64,000 nt of DNA from Heliocidaris erythrogramma. Taxonomy: Eukaryota > Echinodermata > Echinoidea > Camarodonta > Echinometridae. The notes beneath the pieces are model-generated. The model was given only the letters and a program-made list of their open reading frames with translations. It did not search any database and had not been told where the DNA came from. Of this stretch, positions 10,050 to 21,129 are shown in pieces (position 1 is the stretch's first letter; every line of letters begins with the position of its first letter). The position numbers and the translations under genes were made by a program. The stretch covers positions 7,313,803 through 7,377,802 of the forward strand of contig CM046870.1 in the NCBI GenBank assembly GCA_025617745.1, in the 5' to 3' direction.

Positions 10050-12800
10050 ATGTCGACTGACAACCAAAATCACCCTTCTTCTTCTACTCAGTCAACTCCT
10101 ACCATTCAACAAATGCGAGCACAAATCTTACAGCTCTCAATTCTAATTCAAACTTTGACTTCTCAATCTCAAAAAAGTCAAACCAATAGGAGTAAAAGTA
10201 GTGAAGACAAATCATCACAGCATTCAAACCAAGCTAGCCAGTCCCGCTCACATCAACATGCTGGAGACTACTGTTACTACCACTGGCGTTTCGATTCTAA
10301 AGCCAACAAATGCGTACCGCCCTGCAAATTCAAAAATATCTCTAACAACCATGGAAAGAACAAATCTAATCTAGCAGCTACAAATCATACTGGCACGACA
10401 CAAAATAGTCGCCTCTTCTACGTTACCGATAGGAAAACTGGAATTCGATTTCTCGTAGACACTGGAGCTGAAGTGAGCGTTCTTCCTCCTTCAAAATCGG
10501 AGAAACATCACCCTTCTTCGAAATTTCATCTACAAGCAGTAAATCGCTCAAGTATTACTACTTATGGAGAGCGAAGCCTGACTCTCGACGTCGGCTTACG
10601 TCGAGCTTGCAGATGGATTTTCATCATTGCTGATATTTCCACGCCTATCCTAGGGGCAGACTTCCTACACCACTTTGGTTTGCTGGTTGATGTTCGCAAT
10701 CTTCGACTCATCGATTCTACTACTAATCTTTCAGTGAAAGGCATCCTTTCTTCTACTCCTTCTATCAGTCCTATGTTTGTAAAGCCAGACAGTCAAGCTG
10801 CTTACAAATGTCTTCTCAATCAATTTCCTGACATCACACGTCCTGTGTACAAGGAGGCAACAATCAAACATTCCGTCACCCATCACATTGAGACGAAAGG
10901 CCCTCCTGTTTCAGCCCGTCCTCGTCGCCTAGCAACCGACAGGTATACCATTGCAAAAGCTGAATTTGACCACATGCTGGAACTGGGTATCATCCGACCA
11001 TCCAGCAGCAACTGGGCATCCCCACTTCATATGGTGCCCAAGAAAACCCCTGGAGACTGGAGACCGTGCGGAGACTATCGGGCACTAAACAGGAATACAG
11101 TTCCCGATAAATATCCAATCCCCCATCTTCAAGATTTCACCTCTGCCCTAGCAGGCAAACAAGTTTTCACAAAACTCGATCTCATACGAGCTTACCATCA
11201 GATACCAGTCGATCCCTCAGACGTACACAAAACAGCCATCACCACACCCTTTGGGTTATTTGAGTTTGTGCGCATGCCTTTTGGGCTACGCAATGCCGCA
11301 CAAACTTTTCAACGATTTATTGATGAGGTAACCCGTGGTCTTCCCTTTGTGTACGCCTACATCGACGACCTCCTCATCGCAAGTGAGACACCGGAGCAGC
11401 ATGTACAACACCTGCAACTTCTCTTCACTAGACTTGCGAAATATGGAGTTGTCATCAACCCAGCCAAATGTGAATTTGGCACATCCTCCCTCACCTTTCT
11501 CGGCCATATCGTTGATGAGAACGGCATCCGCCCTCTTCCCGAGAAAGTCAAAGTCATCAATGACTTCCCTGTCCCTGATTCTCTACGCAAACTTCGCGAG
11601 TTTCTCGGACTCATCAACTTCTATCGACGCTTCATTCCCGATTGTGCAGCTACCACACAACCACTCACTGATCTCCTAGCATGCAAGCAGAAAAACAAGG
11701 CAATTCATCTCGACGAAGCAGCCATCCATGCATTCAACTCGGTCAAGACAGCATTAGCTAACGCTACACTTCTGTCACACCCTAAGCCTAATGCCCCACT
11801 CTGCATTATGGTTGATGCATCAGATGTTGCTGTCGGAGGGGTGTTGCAGCAACTAGTTGACGATGACTGGCAACCCATCGCCTTCTTCTCCAAACGCCTG
11901 CAGCCAGCAGAGACCAGGTATAGCACTTTCGGACGTGAACTTCTAGCTATCTACCTCACCATTCGTCACTTCAAGCATGCACTAGAAGGACGGCAATTCT
12001 GTGTCTACACAGATCACAAACCACTCATCCATGCCTACAACTCTAGACCCGACAGGTATTCACCACGAGAAGTCCGGCATCTAGACTACATATCGCAATT
12101 CACAACTGATATTAGGCATGTTAGTGGCAAACACAATGTAGTGGCAGACACACTTTCCCGCATGGAAATCAACTCGCTCAAAACATCTTCCACCATTGAT
12201 TTCAATGCCATCGCCACTGCTCAGGAGGATGACGAGGAACTCAAGCAACTCACTACAACCTCGCTCAAACTCCAACCTCTACCACTCCCTACTTCTGACT
12301 CTACCATTCTATGTGACACTTCAACTACAAATCCTCGCCCTTACATCCCAGCCAAATTTCGACGAGTTGTGTTTGATGCACTTCACAACCTATCTCACCC
12401 CGGCATCAATGCTACCCAAAAACTCATCACTGAGCGATTTGTATGGCCTGGAATCAACAAAGATGTCAGAAGTTGGACTAAAACTTGCATACATTGTCAA
12501 CGTTGCAAAGTACATCGTCACACCAAGGCACCGATAGGTACTTTCGTAACACCAGACGCTAGATTCAATCACATCCACATCGATCTCGTGGACCCCTCCC
12601 TCCTTCAAATGGCAATGCATATCTCCTCACTTGTGTTGACCGTTTCACTCGATGGCCTGAGGCAATACCAATCCCCGACATATCAGCCGAGACTGTTGCC
12701 CGAGCTTTCATTTCACAATGGGTATCTCGCTTCGGAGCTCCCTCAACCATCACAACCGACAGAGGACGACAATTTGAATCTTCTCTCTTTCAAGCCCTAA
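10050..12800 (+). CDS. gag-pol polyprotein, frameshifted in integrase
   Basis: The frame is open from 9957; the Met at 10050 (residue 32 of that frame) is the likelier start because upstream residues are leader-like. Numbering from 9957: CHCC zinc motif at about 105-123, protease DTG at 168-170, RT motif A LDL at 407-409, catalytic YIDD at 468-471, RNase H acidic residues near D620, E661, D686 and D731, integrase zinc residues H810, H814, C844 and C847, and first core Asp at about 876. Near codon 878 (12588-12592) the frame slips and runs to an unrelated stop at 12800. The region before the zinc motif is only about 75-105 residues and Ser/Gln-rich, so the usual capsid domain seems missing. 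Confidence 0.9.
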   Translation: MSTDNQNHPSSSTQSTPTIQQMRAQILQLSILIQTLTSQSQKSQTNRSKSSEDKSSQHSNQASQSRSHQHAGDYCYYHWRFDSKANKCVPPCKFKNISNNHGKNKSNLAATNHTGTTQNSRLFYVTDRKTGIRFLVDTGAEVSVLPPSKSEKHHPSSKFHLQAVNRSSITTYGERSLTLDVGLRRACRWIFIIADISTPILGADFLHHFGLLVDVRNLRLIDSTTNLSVKGILSSTPSISPMFVKPDSQAAYKCLLNQFPDITRPVYKEATIKHSVTHHIETKGPPVSARPRRLATDRYTIAKAEFDHMLELGIIRPSSSNWASPLHMVPKKTPGDWRPCGDYRALNRNTVPDKYPIPHLQDFTSALAGKQVFTKLDLIRAYHQIPVDPSDVHKTAITTPFGLFEFVRMPFGLRNAAQTFQRFIDEVTRGLPFVYAYIDDLLIASETPEQHVQHLQLLFTRLAKYGVVINPAKCEFGTSSLTFLGHIVDENGIRPLPEKVKVINDFPVPDSLRKLREFLGLINFYRRFIPDCAATTQPLTDLLACKQKNKAIHLDEAAIHAFNSVKTALANATLLSHPKPNAPLCIMVDASDVAVGGVLQQLVDDDWQPIAFFSKRLQPAETRYSTFGRELLAIYLTIRHFKHALEGRQFCVYTDHKPLIHAYNSRPDRYSPREVRHLDYISQFTTDIRHVSGKHNVVADTLSRMEINSLKTSSTIDFNAIATAQEDDEELKQLTTTSLKLQPLPLPTSDSTILCDTSTTNPRPYIPAKFRRVVFDALHNLSHPGINATQKLITERFVWPGINKDVRSWTKTCIHCQRCKVHRHTKAPIGTFVTPDARFNHIHIDLVDPSLLQMAMHISSLVLTVSLDGLRQYQSPTYQPRLLPELSFHNGYLASELPQPSQPTEDDNLNLLSFKP

Positions 12801-13540
12801 CTCATCTTCTTGGCAGCTCTCGGATTCGAACTACATCTTACCACCCAGCATCAAATGGACTTGTAGAGCGCTTTCATCGACAACTCAAAGCATCTCTCAA
12901 AGCTACCACTAGTGCGAGATGGACTGAAACTCTCCCTCTCGTCTTGCTTGGAATCCGAACTGCAGTCAAATCTGATTTAGGTTGTTGCGCAGCTGAACTG
13001 GTATATGGAACAACAATAAGGTTGCCAGGTCAGTTTGTAGCGCCTAGTCAGAATGATTGTGATTTGGACCCTAGCAACTACATCCACCCACTACGGAGAA
13101 AAATGCAGACCCTCAGACCTCAGCCCACTCGTGCTCAACAACGCCAACCACAGGTTCATCCTGATCTCACAACATGCACCCATGTATTTGTGCGACATGA
13201 TGCAGTCAAGAAACCTCTCCAACCACCATACGACGGCCCATTCGAAGTCATCAGACGAACTGACAAGTTTTTCATCATCCAACTCAAAGGAAAACAAGAC
13301 AGCGTCAGTCTCGACCGTTTGAAACCTGCATACTTGGACTCGCCCGTCAAATCTACTACCAACCCTGGTCCAACACTCTCACATGACCCTATACCTTCAC
13401 AAGCGCCTACTGCACCAACCTCTCAGCCTCAACCTCCCTCTATCACTCCTCCTTCTGCCAAGCCCGAAGTCAGACAAACTCGTTCCGGCAGAAGAGTACA
13501 CTTTCCCAAACGCTATGTTCAAGTTTGGAATTTCAAATGA
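12590..13540 (+). pseudogene. integrase core and C-terminus, shifted frame
   Basis: Integrase homology continues without a break in the +2 frame from about 12590 to a stop at 13538-13540. It contains the remaining catalytic Asp and Glu regions (a DRGRQF block and an NGLVERF block), then a chromodomain-free Pro/Ser-rich tail ending [15 protein letters not shown]. The offset from the upstream frame is consistent with loss of one nucleotide near 12588-12592. No env frame follows. Confidence 0.85.
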
Positions 13541-13605
13541 GATATTATTTCATTTCATTCGGACTATTTTCTCAATTATCGACCGTTTCATTTTATTCAA
13601 CGTTC

Positions 13606-13618
13606 TAGGAGGGGGCTG
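13606..13618 (+). promoter_or_regulatory. polypurine tract
   Basis: AGGAGGGGGC lies just upstream of the right LTR and is the expected plus-strand primer. Confidence 0.8.
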
Positions 13619-13619
13619 A

Positions 13620-14317
13620 TGTAGTATTTTCCTCATCCTCACTTCATCTTTTCTTTCATTTCTCACTTTCACTTATTGTACAAAGTCATTTTGAGAGGAC
13701 ATTGCCCTTTCTACCAGAAGTCACAACCACCCCTATGTTATCACATTTATCTATCAACAAGTGGTCAGCTGCATGGCCATATCGCCATGCCCATCGCACA
13801 TTAATGACTCACCCTCAATTCAAGGATTTTCAACAATACTCCCTTTCTTCTTCATCCTGCCACACTAGCAAGGGATAAGAACAAACACTTTTCATCTCCA
13901 TCTTTGCTAGACACACTTCTCAAAGTTTTCTCATCGAGTTAACACGTTAATTTGAGGATGTCATCTCTTCACTTCTGAATTTGTTTCCTGCACTTCAATT
14001 GGAGCAATTTCTACAATTCTCTACTTTACATTCTATACTCCATCATCTCACCTGGAGGAATTTCTATTTCATCATATTATTCTCTGCAATTCACTCAGAG
14101 AACAGTCCAAATCTCGCTTGTGCTAGCCAAGTAGTTTTGTGATCATTTCTGTGGTGATACCTGTGTAAATATATATTTGAATCGGATTGTGCAATATTTG
14201 GAAACGTTTGACATTTTGGAGGATCCATGTCCGGTTAACCCCTGCACGCATAAAGTCGGTAAGTGGTGATTGCTTCTTATTCCCATCTCGCATTATAAGT
14301 AGCGACCAACCGCTACA
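13620..14317 (+). repeat. right LTR
   Basis: 698 bp, TG...CA, matching the left LTR apart from the 2-nt AA difference. It is followed by CATA (14318-14321), the second copy of the target duplication. Confidence 0.93.
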
Positions 14318-15380
14318 CATACTTAACAATGAACCAATACATACATTATTGATCACTCAGTTTAAATTTATTCCTTTGATCAATCTATTAATGCCATCTA
14401 AAACAAATCATGATTGTGAATGTATCGAAATGCTTCTCATTGGAAATATATCAAAATTTTAAAAACAATTTCGTTAACTAGTCTTCCACATCAGTCGTTT
14501 ATAATATAATTAAAATAACGAAATCTCATCTATTTTCTAACTGAACGTGGAATTTAGCTTGCATGTGTTTAAAAAGAGGCAATATCGTGATACAGGTCCC
14601 GCAACTTACCCGTCTTGCCCCGCGCAACCACGTTGAACAACTTACAAAACAGAAATGGGGGGAGGGAGGGGGGGGGGGGGGGGTTGAAATGTACATGTAT
14701 TCATATATTCTTGATTGATTTATTCGTAGGCGTACCGGACGGGGGTTGTCAACCACTTCCCCCCCCCCCCCCAAAAAAAAATAAAAATAAAAAATAAAAA
14801 ATAAAAAAAATAAAAATATCACGCCATTTTATTCATCTGTTCATTTAAATAATAACGCATGATGTACCGGGGCAACTACCCCCCACACACACAATCTCCC
14901 CCAAAAAGAACAACCATCCCCCCCCCCCCCCCCCCCATTTTTTTTTCTCCTTTTGTTTCTTTTTCTTTTTGACCATTGTTCTGATTAATCTGTACATGTT
15001 AATTGAAATGAATAAAGCATAAAACACCCAGATCAACTAAAAGAGGGAGGGGCACGTCCTATTCTGCCTCCCCCTGGTTCTGTCCATGCCTTTATCCCCT
15101 TCCTTGCAATTACATGTACCCCAAGAAAAAAAAGCAAGTGAATATCCCCTTATATATCCCCCTTATTCCCTCCCTCGCCATTACCCCCCCCCCCCCCAAA
15201 AAAAAAAAAAAAAAAAAAAAGTTTAAAATATTGGGGGTAAGTATATCTCTTTATCTCCGCTTTATACTTAATAAAATATTGGAGGAAAGTATATATTAGC
15301 CCCTCCTTTGCAATTCCCCCTCGGCCTGTCCTCCAAATAAAAATAAATTAAGGAGGTAATTTCAAGGGGGTAATTTGTTT
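14318..15380. repeat. dispersed repeat flank and poly-G/poly-C runs
   Basis: 14322-14460 continues the repeat into which the LTR element inserted and resembles 17410-17525. After that come several homopolymer runs (G near 14662-14682; C near 14760, 14920 and 15185; A near 15198-15220) separated by AT-rich sequence. No gene is seen; open frames here are artefacts of the runs. Confidence 0.6.
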
Positions 15381-15471
15381 TGTGTACTTAAGGGTTTCAA
15401 AAGGGGGCCCCGGCCGATTCGGATCCGTCCCTGCCTTTATCCCCTCCCTTGTAAGAGCCCCCCCCCCCCCC

Positions 15472-15615
15472 CCGCTTGTCTCGAAAGGGTGCGTTAACGC
15501 GCCACTCCGTTCTCAACGCACCCTTTCGAGACAAGCGGGGAGGGGCTTTTCTCGAAAGGGTGCGTTGAACGCTCCCCACCGCGCCGCTCCGCACCGCACC
15601 CTTTCGAGATAAGCC
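15472..15615. repeat. two tandem hairpins with CTCGAAAGGGTGCG arms
   Basis: TCTCGAAAGGGTGCGTT (about 15479) and its complement (about 15519-15537) form one hairpin. A second copy (about 15551) and complement (about 15594-15610) form another, 15-20 bp downstream. Both arms and both hairpins share the same 14-16-bp core, so four copies alternate in orientation. Confidence 0.8.
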
Positions 15616-15658
15616 TTGTTGATGAGGGGAGGAAAAGATCCATATTATTACTGAGCGT

Positions 15659-16387
15659 TTGTGGAGCCTCAACCTACAAGTTAATCTCCGAGATCAGAAC
15701 AAAAGAAGCGAAGGGTTAAACAAAATCGACCATGCTGGTGGCCGTCGTCAGTCGCCACAACGCCCAAGTTTGTATAAACATTACTCATGCGGTCGCTGTG
15801 GAAAGGGACAGCACAAACAAGGAAAGAATTGTCCAGCAAAAGGCGAGGAGTGTTTCCACTGCGGTAAAAAGGGGCATTTCGCCGTGGTATGCAGAGCCAA
15901 AGCGGAGAGGAAGGGTCAACGAAAAGTTTTCCAGCAGCAAGGGAAACGGGTCGCTTCCAATAAATCTCGCACTCTGCAGATCGAAACTAAAGAGGAGGAA
16001 GAAAGTGATACCTACGGGTTGTATCAACACTCTGCGAAAGTTTCGGGAGTTCCCAAACCCCCACCGATTATGACTGAGTTTATGGTAAAAGGGAAGCCAA
16101 TAAACTTCCAAGTGGACACGGGTTCGGCAGTAACACGCATCAATGAGAGAACGTTGCTCGCCCGGTGGAGTGACGAAGAAAGACCCAAACTCAGTGAACC
16201 ACGAATACGGCTTCGCCCATACACCAAACATTTGGTCGAAATAGTTGGACAGTGTGAAGTCGCCGTTTCCAAGGGCAACCAGGAAGAACGCTTGCCTCTG
16301 ATAGTAGCGAGGGGTCAGGACCAAATCTCATGGGACGAGATTGGCTGCACATCGTCAAGCTGGACTGGAGGGAAATTAACCTTGTGA
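15659..16387 (+). pseudogene. gag nucleocapsid and protease fragment
   Basis: The frame encodes two zinc knuckles (first about C44, C47, H52, C58; second C65, C68, H73, C78), a basic linker, an acidic patch, then a retropepsin core with catalytic D-T-G at about 153-155 in FQVDTGSAVT. The frame slips near 16305, because the GRDWL block that follows protease in this family continues in the next frame from about 16330. No capsid is seen. Knuckle spacing suggests a Mag/SURL-type gypsy; the clade is inference. Confidence 0.75.
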
Positions 16388-16698
16388 GGGTCAATGGCGC
16401 TGTCGACAGAGTGGTCACAGACTACGCAGAGCTGTTCACACAGGAACTTGGAAAGTTAAAAGGTGTGGAAGTATTCAAACTGGGCGGCTCCAGTAGTTTC
16501 AGTCGTGAAGGGGGCCCAGGGGATGGTTCAATTCGAATTTGTGGAGACTACAAAACCACAATAAACTCAGCAGCCAGATCGGATACGTATCCGATCCCTC
16601 GAGTTGAAGAGTTGTTTGCGAGGCTAGCTAATGCCATGGCAAACAATTCACAAAATAGACGAGAGCGCAGAAAACCAGACTATTATGGATTTTCTTAA
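16330..16698 (+). pseudogene. protease-RT linker with first RT block
   Basis: Continues the previous fragment: GRDWL, then an LF..ELG-like linker, ICGDYKTTIN (fingers) and DTYPIPRVEELFARL, where RT homology stops. The catalytic YxDD region is absent. The final ~25 residues and the stop at 16698 lie in unrelated AT-rich sequence. Confidence 0.7.
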
Positions 16699-17050
16699 AT
16701 TTTGGTCGCAATAATTAAAATCTTGTCTTGGATTAATTACTCACACATTTTGGATTTTAGTCAAAATTTCTGATATTATTTAGTTTTAATTTGAAGATCA
16801 TTTCCAGGCTGGATTATGTTTTTTTTAAAGATAATAACCACCTAAAGTTGAAATTTGGAATCCAGGAAGTGTTTTTGGAAATTCTTAAATTTTTGGTATG
16901 AAGTTTCATTCAGAGTATCATGGACAGATTGCGTAGTTTCTGGTACAGTTACAAAGTAAACTGGTTTGTTAAAAAGGTAATTTTGATCTAAGGGGGGAGA
17001 GATGTTATATATTCATAGTGATGTCATTCATGACGTTTTACCATGACTCA

Positions 17051-17760
17051 TGATTGTAGATGCGCAGGCGCAATGCGTATTAAAGTCGCTTTGGAATCAT
17101 AACCCAAGAGTGTCAGACGTGTGCTTATTATGTGCCTTAATACCAAAACAGTTCATAACCTCACATTCCACTAAATGTGATCATTCAGTCCATATCTGTT
17201 CATTAGATCTGTTTTCTTCAGTTCCAGATTATCAAACAAAACAGGGTTTTCTTCAAAAATAATTAAAATATATAATATATATAAGCCATTCTATTTTGTT
17301 TGTTAAATCGGATCTTGTAATTTGCCGGTCATTTGCAAGCTTATCAAAATCAGTATTTTGATTCAATCCGACTGCTCATCATGCTCATCGTGGCAAACTT
17401 TGAGCAAAACATTATTCATCACTCAGTCTAATTTTGTACCTTAGATCAATCTATTACTGCTATCTAAAAAAAAAATCATGATTCTGAATGTATCAAAATG
17501 CTTCTCATTGGGAAATATATCAAAACAGTATTCTTTATATTCAAATCACGCAAAAGTATTTCAATGCATTCTGATCGTTCAAATCCAATCTTGTCATTTT
17601 CAAGACTATCATAAATCAAAACAGTTCATAACCTACACATTCCATTAACTGTATATCATTTAGTAAATTTCTGTTCATTAGATCAATGTTTTCTTCAGTT
17701 CCACTTCATCAAACTAAACAGGGTTTTCTTAAATAACGATTTTGTTTAGAGTTAATACCA
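17051..17760. repeat. AT-rich dispersed repeat, internally duplicated
   Basis: AAAACAGTTCATAACCT...ACATTCCA and GTTTTCTTCAGTTCCA...AAACAGGGTTTTCTT occur twice (about 17148-17250 and 17630-17732). Other parts match the flanks of the 9.2-14.3-kb LTR element. No gene is seen. Confidence 0.65.
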
Positions 17761-18072
17761 TACGATACACGACTGATTACTTATCTTCCCAGTTTGTCCA
17801 AATAAGTTGAGGTCCTGTCCCAGATACTGGCTTCCTTGTTTGAATGTAAACTTTAATCCCGTTGATACGGATCCTCGTAGAAAGGTTTTGTTCCTTACAG
17901 AACTTGTAGGCTATCGAAGCTAGTCGTCCACGTTCTCTTTTCATGAGGGGCGGGAGGTCTGTTATGATGGTGACGCGGGCAAACTGCTGATCGGGTGGGG
18001 CCATCACATTCGCCCGAGGGGTGGGTTGAGTGGGGTGCTGGCTCGTGGATGATACGTCGGCTGGCTTGGGGC

Positions 18073-18078
18073 GTTGCC
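18073..18078. repeat. left GTTGCC target duplication
   Basis: GTTGCC (7 bp if the shared T is counted) recurs at 18860-18865. Removing the element and one copy restores the ORF1 reading frame. Confidence 0.7.
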
Positions 18079-18859
18079 TATGGAAGGCTATCAATGACAC
18101 AATACGTATACTTGTACGTATACTAAAAATGAGTATACGTATACGATTAGACCAATCAGGGGGTTCTCTTTTTAGTATACGTATACTCTGCTAATTCGTA
18201 TACATATACAAGTTTGCCGAGTATACGTATAAGGGTCTGCATACGTATACTAGTTGACTCATATACGTATACGAATTTGCCGAGTATACGTATACGAGTT
18301 ATCTCGATATACATATGCTAGTTACTGATGATTGGCCAATCAGCTGCCGCCTTACAATGTCCACGAGCCTGCATGAAGTAGAAGTAGATACTGTACTATT
18401 CACGACGACCACATGTAGAGTTTACCAGGTAGAGTTTGCATGTGTGTTGTCGATGTCCAGGCCGCGCCGCGCGGCGAGCACTTATTTCGCCTGTTGTGCA
18501 TGCAGGCTCGTGGACATTGCAAGGCGGCAGCTGATTGGCCAATCATCAGTAACTAGCATACGTATATCGAGATAACTCGTATACGTATACTCTGCAAATT
18601 CGTATATGTATATGAGTCAACTAGTATACGTATATGAGTCAACTAGTATACGTATGCAGACCCTTATACGTATACTCGGCAAACTTGTATACGTATACAA
18701 AATTAGCAGAGTATACGTATACTAAAAAAAGAGCCCCCTGATTGGTCTAATCGTATACGTATACTCAAAATGAGTTTACGTATACTCATTTTTAGTATAC
18801 GTACACTCAATTGAGTATACGTACAAGTATACGTATTGTGTCATTGATGGCCTTCCATA
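18079..18859. mobile_element. 781-bp palindromic foldback, GTATAC-rich arms
   Basis: The ends are TATGGAAGG...CCTTCCATA, flanked by GTTGCC (18073-18078 and 18860-18865). The arms (about 18079-18385 and 18490-18859) are inverted copies filled with GTATACGTATAC-like palindromes and share blocks such as GATTGGCCAATCAGCTGCCG and its complement. A GC-rich loop with GCCGCGCCGCGCGGCG lies at about 18462-18477. It has no transposase. A 6-7-bp duplication does not by itself name a superfamily. Confidence 0.8.
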
Positions 18860-19801
18860 GTTGCCTGTAGGATTGCTCGAAGGCATTCAATAGAAGGTCA
18901 CGATCCGCCATCCAGACAAATCGCATTATCATTGGGCGGATTGCTGGTTGATTACTGGCATGTTGAGGGGCGGGGAGGCGGTGCACGTTTACAAGGGCAA
19001 TTTTCATAGCTTCGCTTTTTGTGATTTTCATGAAATGAACAAAAATATCATGAGCTATTTCATAAAATTAATGTTCTCATTGTTGACGCGTTCCCCAACT
19101 CCATAGAGTTTTGTTTTCTCTGCTGTATTTCAAAGTGAATAAGTTTGTCCTCTAATACCTTGGTCAGTGCTTCGATCTCCTCCTTCAGCTTTGGTAATGA
19201 TTCCTTCTCTACTTGTTGGATTTTAGATGAGTTGAAATCCACGGTCACCGTTTCAAATCCTTTAACGATTTCTTCGTTTCTGCTATATCAGCCCCAATAG
19301 CATCAAAACGATGGTTCATTTCTGTAGAAAGTTGGGCGAATAGCTCTTTCATTTCGCTGATCACATTAAGGCCACTTCCAGCCGCGTCGCTATCTTGAGA
19401 CAGGGTGGGCCCGGTCGGGATCGCGGGTTCCGATGTCACGTGACTTTTCCCGCCAAGGGCCGGGGCAGGGCCAACGGCAGGAACCCTTGGTTGCGTTTGG
19501 GGTACGGTAGGAGATGTCGAGGTCGAATTTCTAGCGTTCGGAAGATTCAATGGTCTCGCATTGATCTCTGATGTCGATTTCGAAGAAACGATGGTAGACA
19601 TTTTCTTAGTTGGTTTCTTAGTTGGATTCGGCGGTAGAGCTTTCGAAGGATGTCTTACTAGTTATATGATTTCACACTCATCTCTCAAATCTATTTCACA
19701 TAGTCTGTTGTGTACGAAGTGCAGGAGCTCAAAAAAAGTACGTGCGTCACCTACGAATGGATGGCTATATCATCATTTGAACAATAGGCTGAGATAAAAG
19801 G

Positions 19802-20650
19802 ATTCCCTTTAACGTTGCATGTAGAGATGTACACGTATATATATTCCACTAGATCGTGTATTAGGGGGACACACATAATGAGGTTTATTCACGTCATAAT
19901 AGGGACTGGTGTAATAGTGTGACACCATGGACAAAGAACGAGACAAAACACTGTTTCCCTAATGACGATGTATATATATAAAGCATGAAGAGAGATACAA
20001 TTAATGAATTCCAGAGAAGACATTGGTAATGCATTGAATTCCAACTTTTATATTTATTTTCACCAAATTTTCGATCCTCACGGATCTTCCTCAGGGTAAT
20101 GAACAAAGTGAAATATGTATGTGAAGCTCTGCTTAGAAAAAGTTGTCAAAGTGTGTATGTTTCACGACGTTCGCTACCGGTAATTTGACACTTTATCAGA
20201 AAATCTGATAAGAAGAAAATTCCTTCGAAAATATTTCCATAATGATTATGAATACGTATAATGATATTAATCCCTTCTCCCCTCGCCCTAGGGGTGATGG
20301 GATGACAATGGAATAGGGGGAGCTGGAGGGGGGTAGTAGGGGGGAAGTCAATCCGTCGGTCCTCCCAAGACCCATATAAGGGGGCCATAATCCCCCTGAA
20401 AATAAAATGACAAATTCATTTTTTCTCATTATTGCATCCTTTACAGGGGACGTACCACTAATTATGGATGTTACTCTGAGTATTAATAAACCACAGAAAC
20501 ATGGCAAGATCAAATCGCTCCCTCTAGGTCTATGCATGGATATTCTACTCGAACATCATTATATCCATATCATCAATTTTCATCAAGATTAAAAGGAATT
20601 TTCTTCAGAACTCATGCAAGCTTTGGATAAATAAGACATATTCACATGAT
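19802..20650. other. no gene recognised
   Basis: AT-rich sequence with a purine-rich GGGGGAGC...GGGGGGTAGTAGG patch (about 20308-20345). No transposon terminus or exon was recognised; open frames on both strands overlap and lack family features. Confidence 0.45.
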
Positions 20651-20985
20651 CAGGGGCGGATCCAGAATTTAGTATAAGGCGGGGAAAACAAGTGCAGGTT
20701 TGTCAACTTTTGGAAAAGGCAGACCTGGGGGGGGGGGGGGTGAGAATTTTGTTTTCGTCAGACTTAGAAAATTCGCTCAGGAGGGGTGGTTATGGGGGTC
20801 CCTCCATAATTCTCTGACAAGCAAAAAAAGAAGGTTTCATTCTAAAAGGGGGCGGGGGCACAATCAACAAAAGGGCGGATCGTCTATGGTCAAAATGCAT
20901 ACTTTCCTGCCATTGAACGGGGGGGGGGGGTGGGGATGGCACGGGCCAGAAGCACCACCCCCCCCCCCCCCGGGTCCGCCAATGG
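20651..20985 (+). mobile_element. TIR repeat CAGGGGCGGATCCAG, copy 1
   Basis: Begins CAGGGGCGGATCCAG and ends near GGGTCCGCCAATGG, an inverted terminal similarity around GGCGGAT/C. An inverted second copy lies at about 59254-59573 and shares CAACTTTTGGAAAAGG, the ATAATTC...TGACAAGC segment and GTCAAAATGCATACTTTC. Poly-G and poly-C runs lie at matching positions in both copies. Non-coding; a hAT-like MITE is possible but no clear 8-bp duplication was found. Confidence 0.65.
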
Positions 20986-21129
20986 ACATGTTGTAAATAC
21001 TTCTTGGTAAAAATAACTTTACCCGACTTTTTTTATTTATTCACTTGATTATTGTAACAAATATACGGTACGGTGATTAATCATAAACACAGCTAGCGCC
21101 CGTTGATGTCCACGGGCTGCTTCTGCTAG

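Larger units (their letters stand above)
9223..14317 (+). mobile_element. CsRn1-clade Ty3/gypsy LTR retrotransposon
   Basis: A complete 5.1-kb element has two ~700-bp LTRs, a tRNA-Trp primer-binding site, one long gag-pol frame, a polypurine tract and a CATA target duplication. The order protease, RT, RNase H, integrase marks it as Ty3/gypsy. The tRNA-Trp primer and the Gag CHCC-type zinc motif (C-Y-Y-H...C...P-C) are hallmarks of the CsRn1 clade known from flukes, insects and other animals. The LTRs appear identical by eye apart from a 2-nt AA indel near the end, so insertion was recent. Gag appears to lack a capsid region and a single frameshift splits integrase, so this copy is probably not autonomous. 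Confidence 0.92.
15659..17050 (+). mobile_element. truncated Ty3/gypsy element (Mag-like)
   Basis: This is the internal part of a second gypsy family: nucleocapsid zinc knuckles and protease in one frame, the protease-RT linker in another, and only the first RT block. Coding similarity stops near 16640. A purine run AAGGGGGGAGAGA (about 16990-17002) directly followed by TGTTATATATTC resembles a polypurine tract and the start of a 3' LTR, so most of pol was deleted and the 3' LTR is probably cut short. No 5' LTR is recognised; the hairpin repeats lie at that border. Confidence 0.75.
17777..19601 (-). pseudogene. L1/Tx1-type LINE ORF1, disrupted
   Basis: Reading on the minus strand, a Ser/Thr/Pro-rich N-terminus from Met at 19601 is followed by a coiled-coil-like segment, then MKIALVNVHRLPAP and RPMIMRFVWMADRDLLL. 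These match the RRM-like core of L1-type ORF1 proteins. After the inserted palindrome (18079-18859) comes a C-terminal domain with DLPPLMKRERGRLASIAYKF and RIRINGIKVYIQTRKP, ending at 17777. There are frameshifts near 19245 and 19030-19060. No ORF2 follows, so it is a dead fragment. The pre-insertion frame is continuous across the 6-bp target duplication. Confidence 0.75.

Noticed and set aside
10562..12753. Minus-strand and alternate-frame ORFs across the LTR element
   Set aside because: Shadows of the gag-pol frame, which carries all catalytic motifs.
14526..15300. ORFs with Gly- or Pro-rich runs
   Set aside because: Translation of poly-G/poly-C/poly-A runs; no domain.
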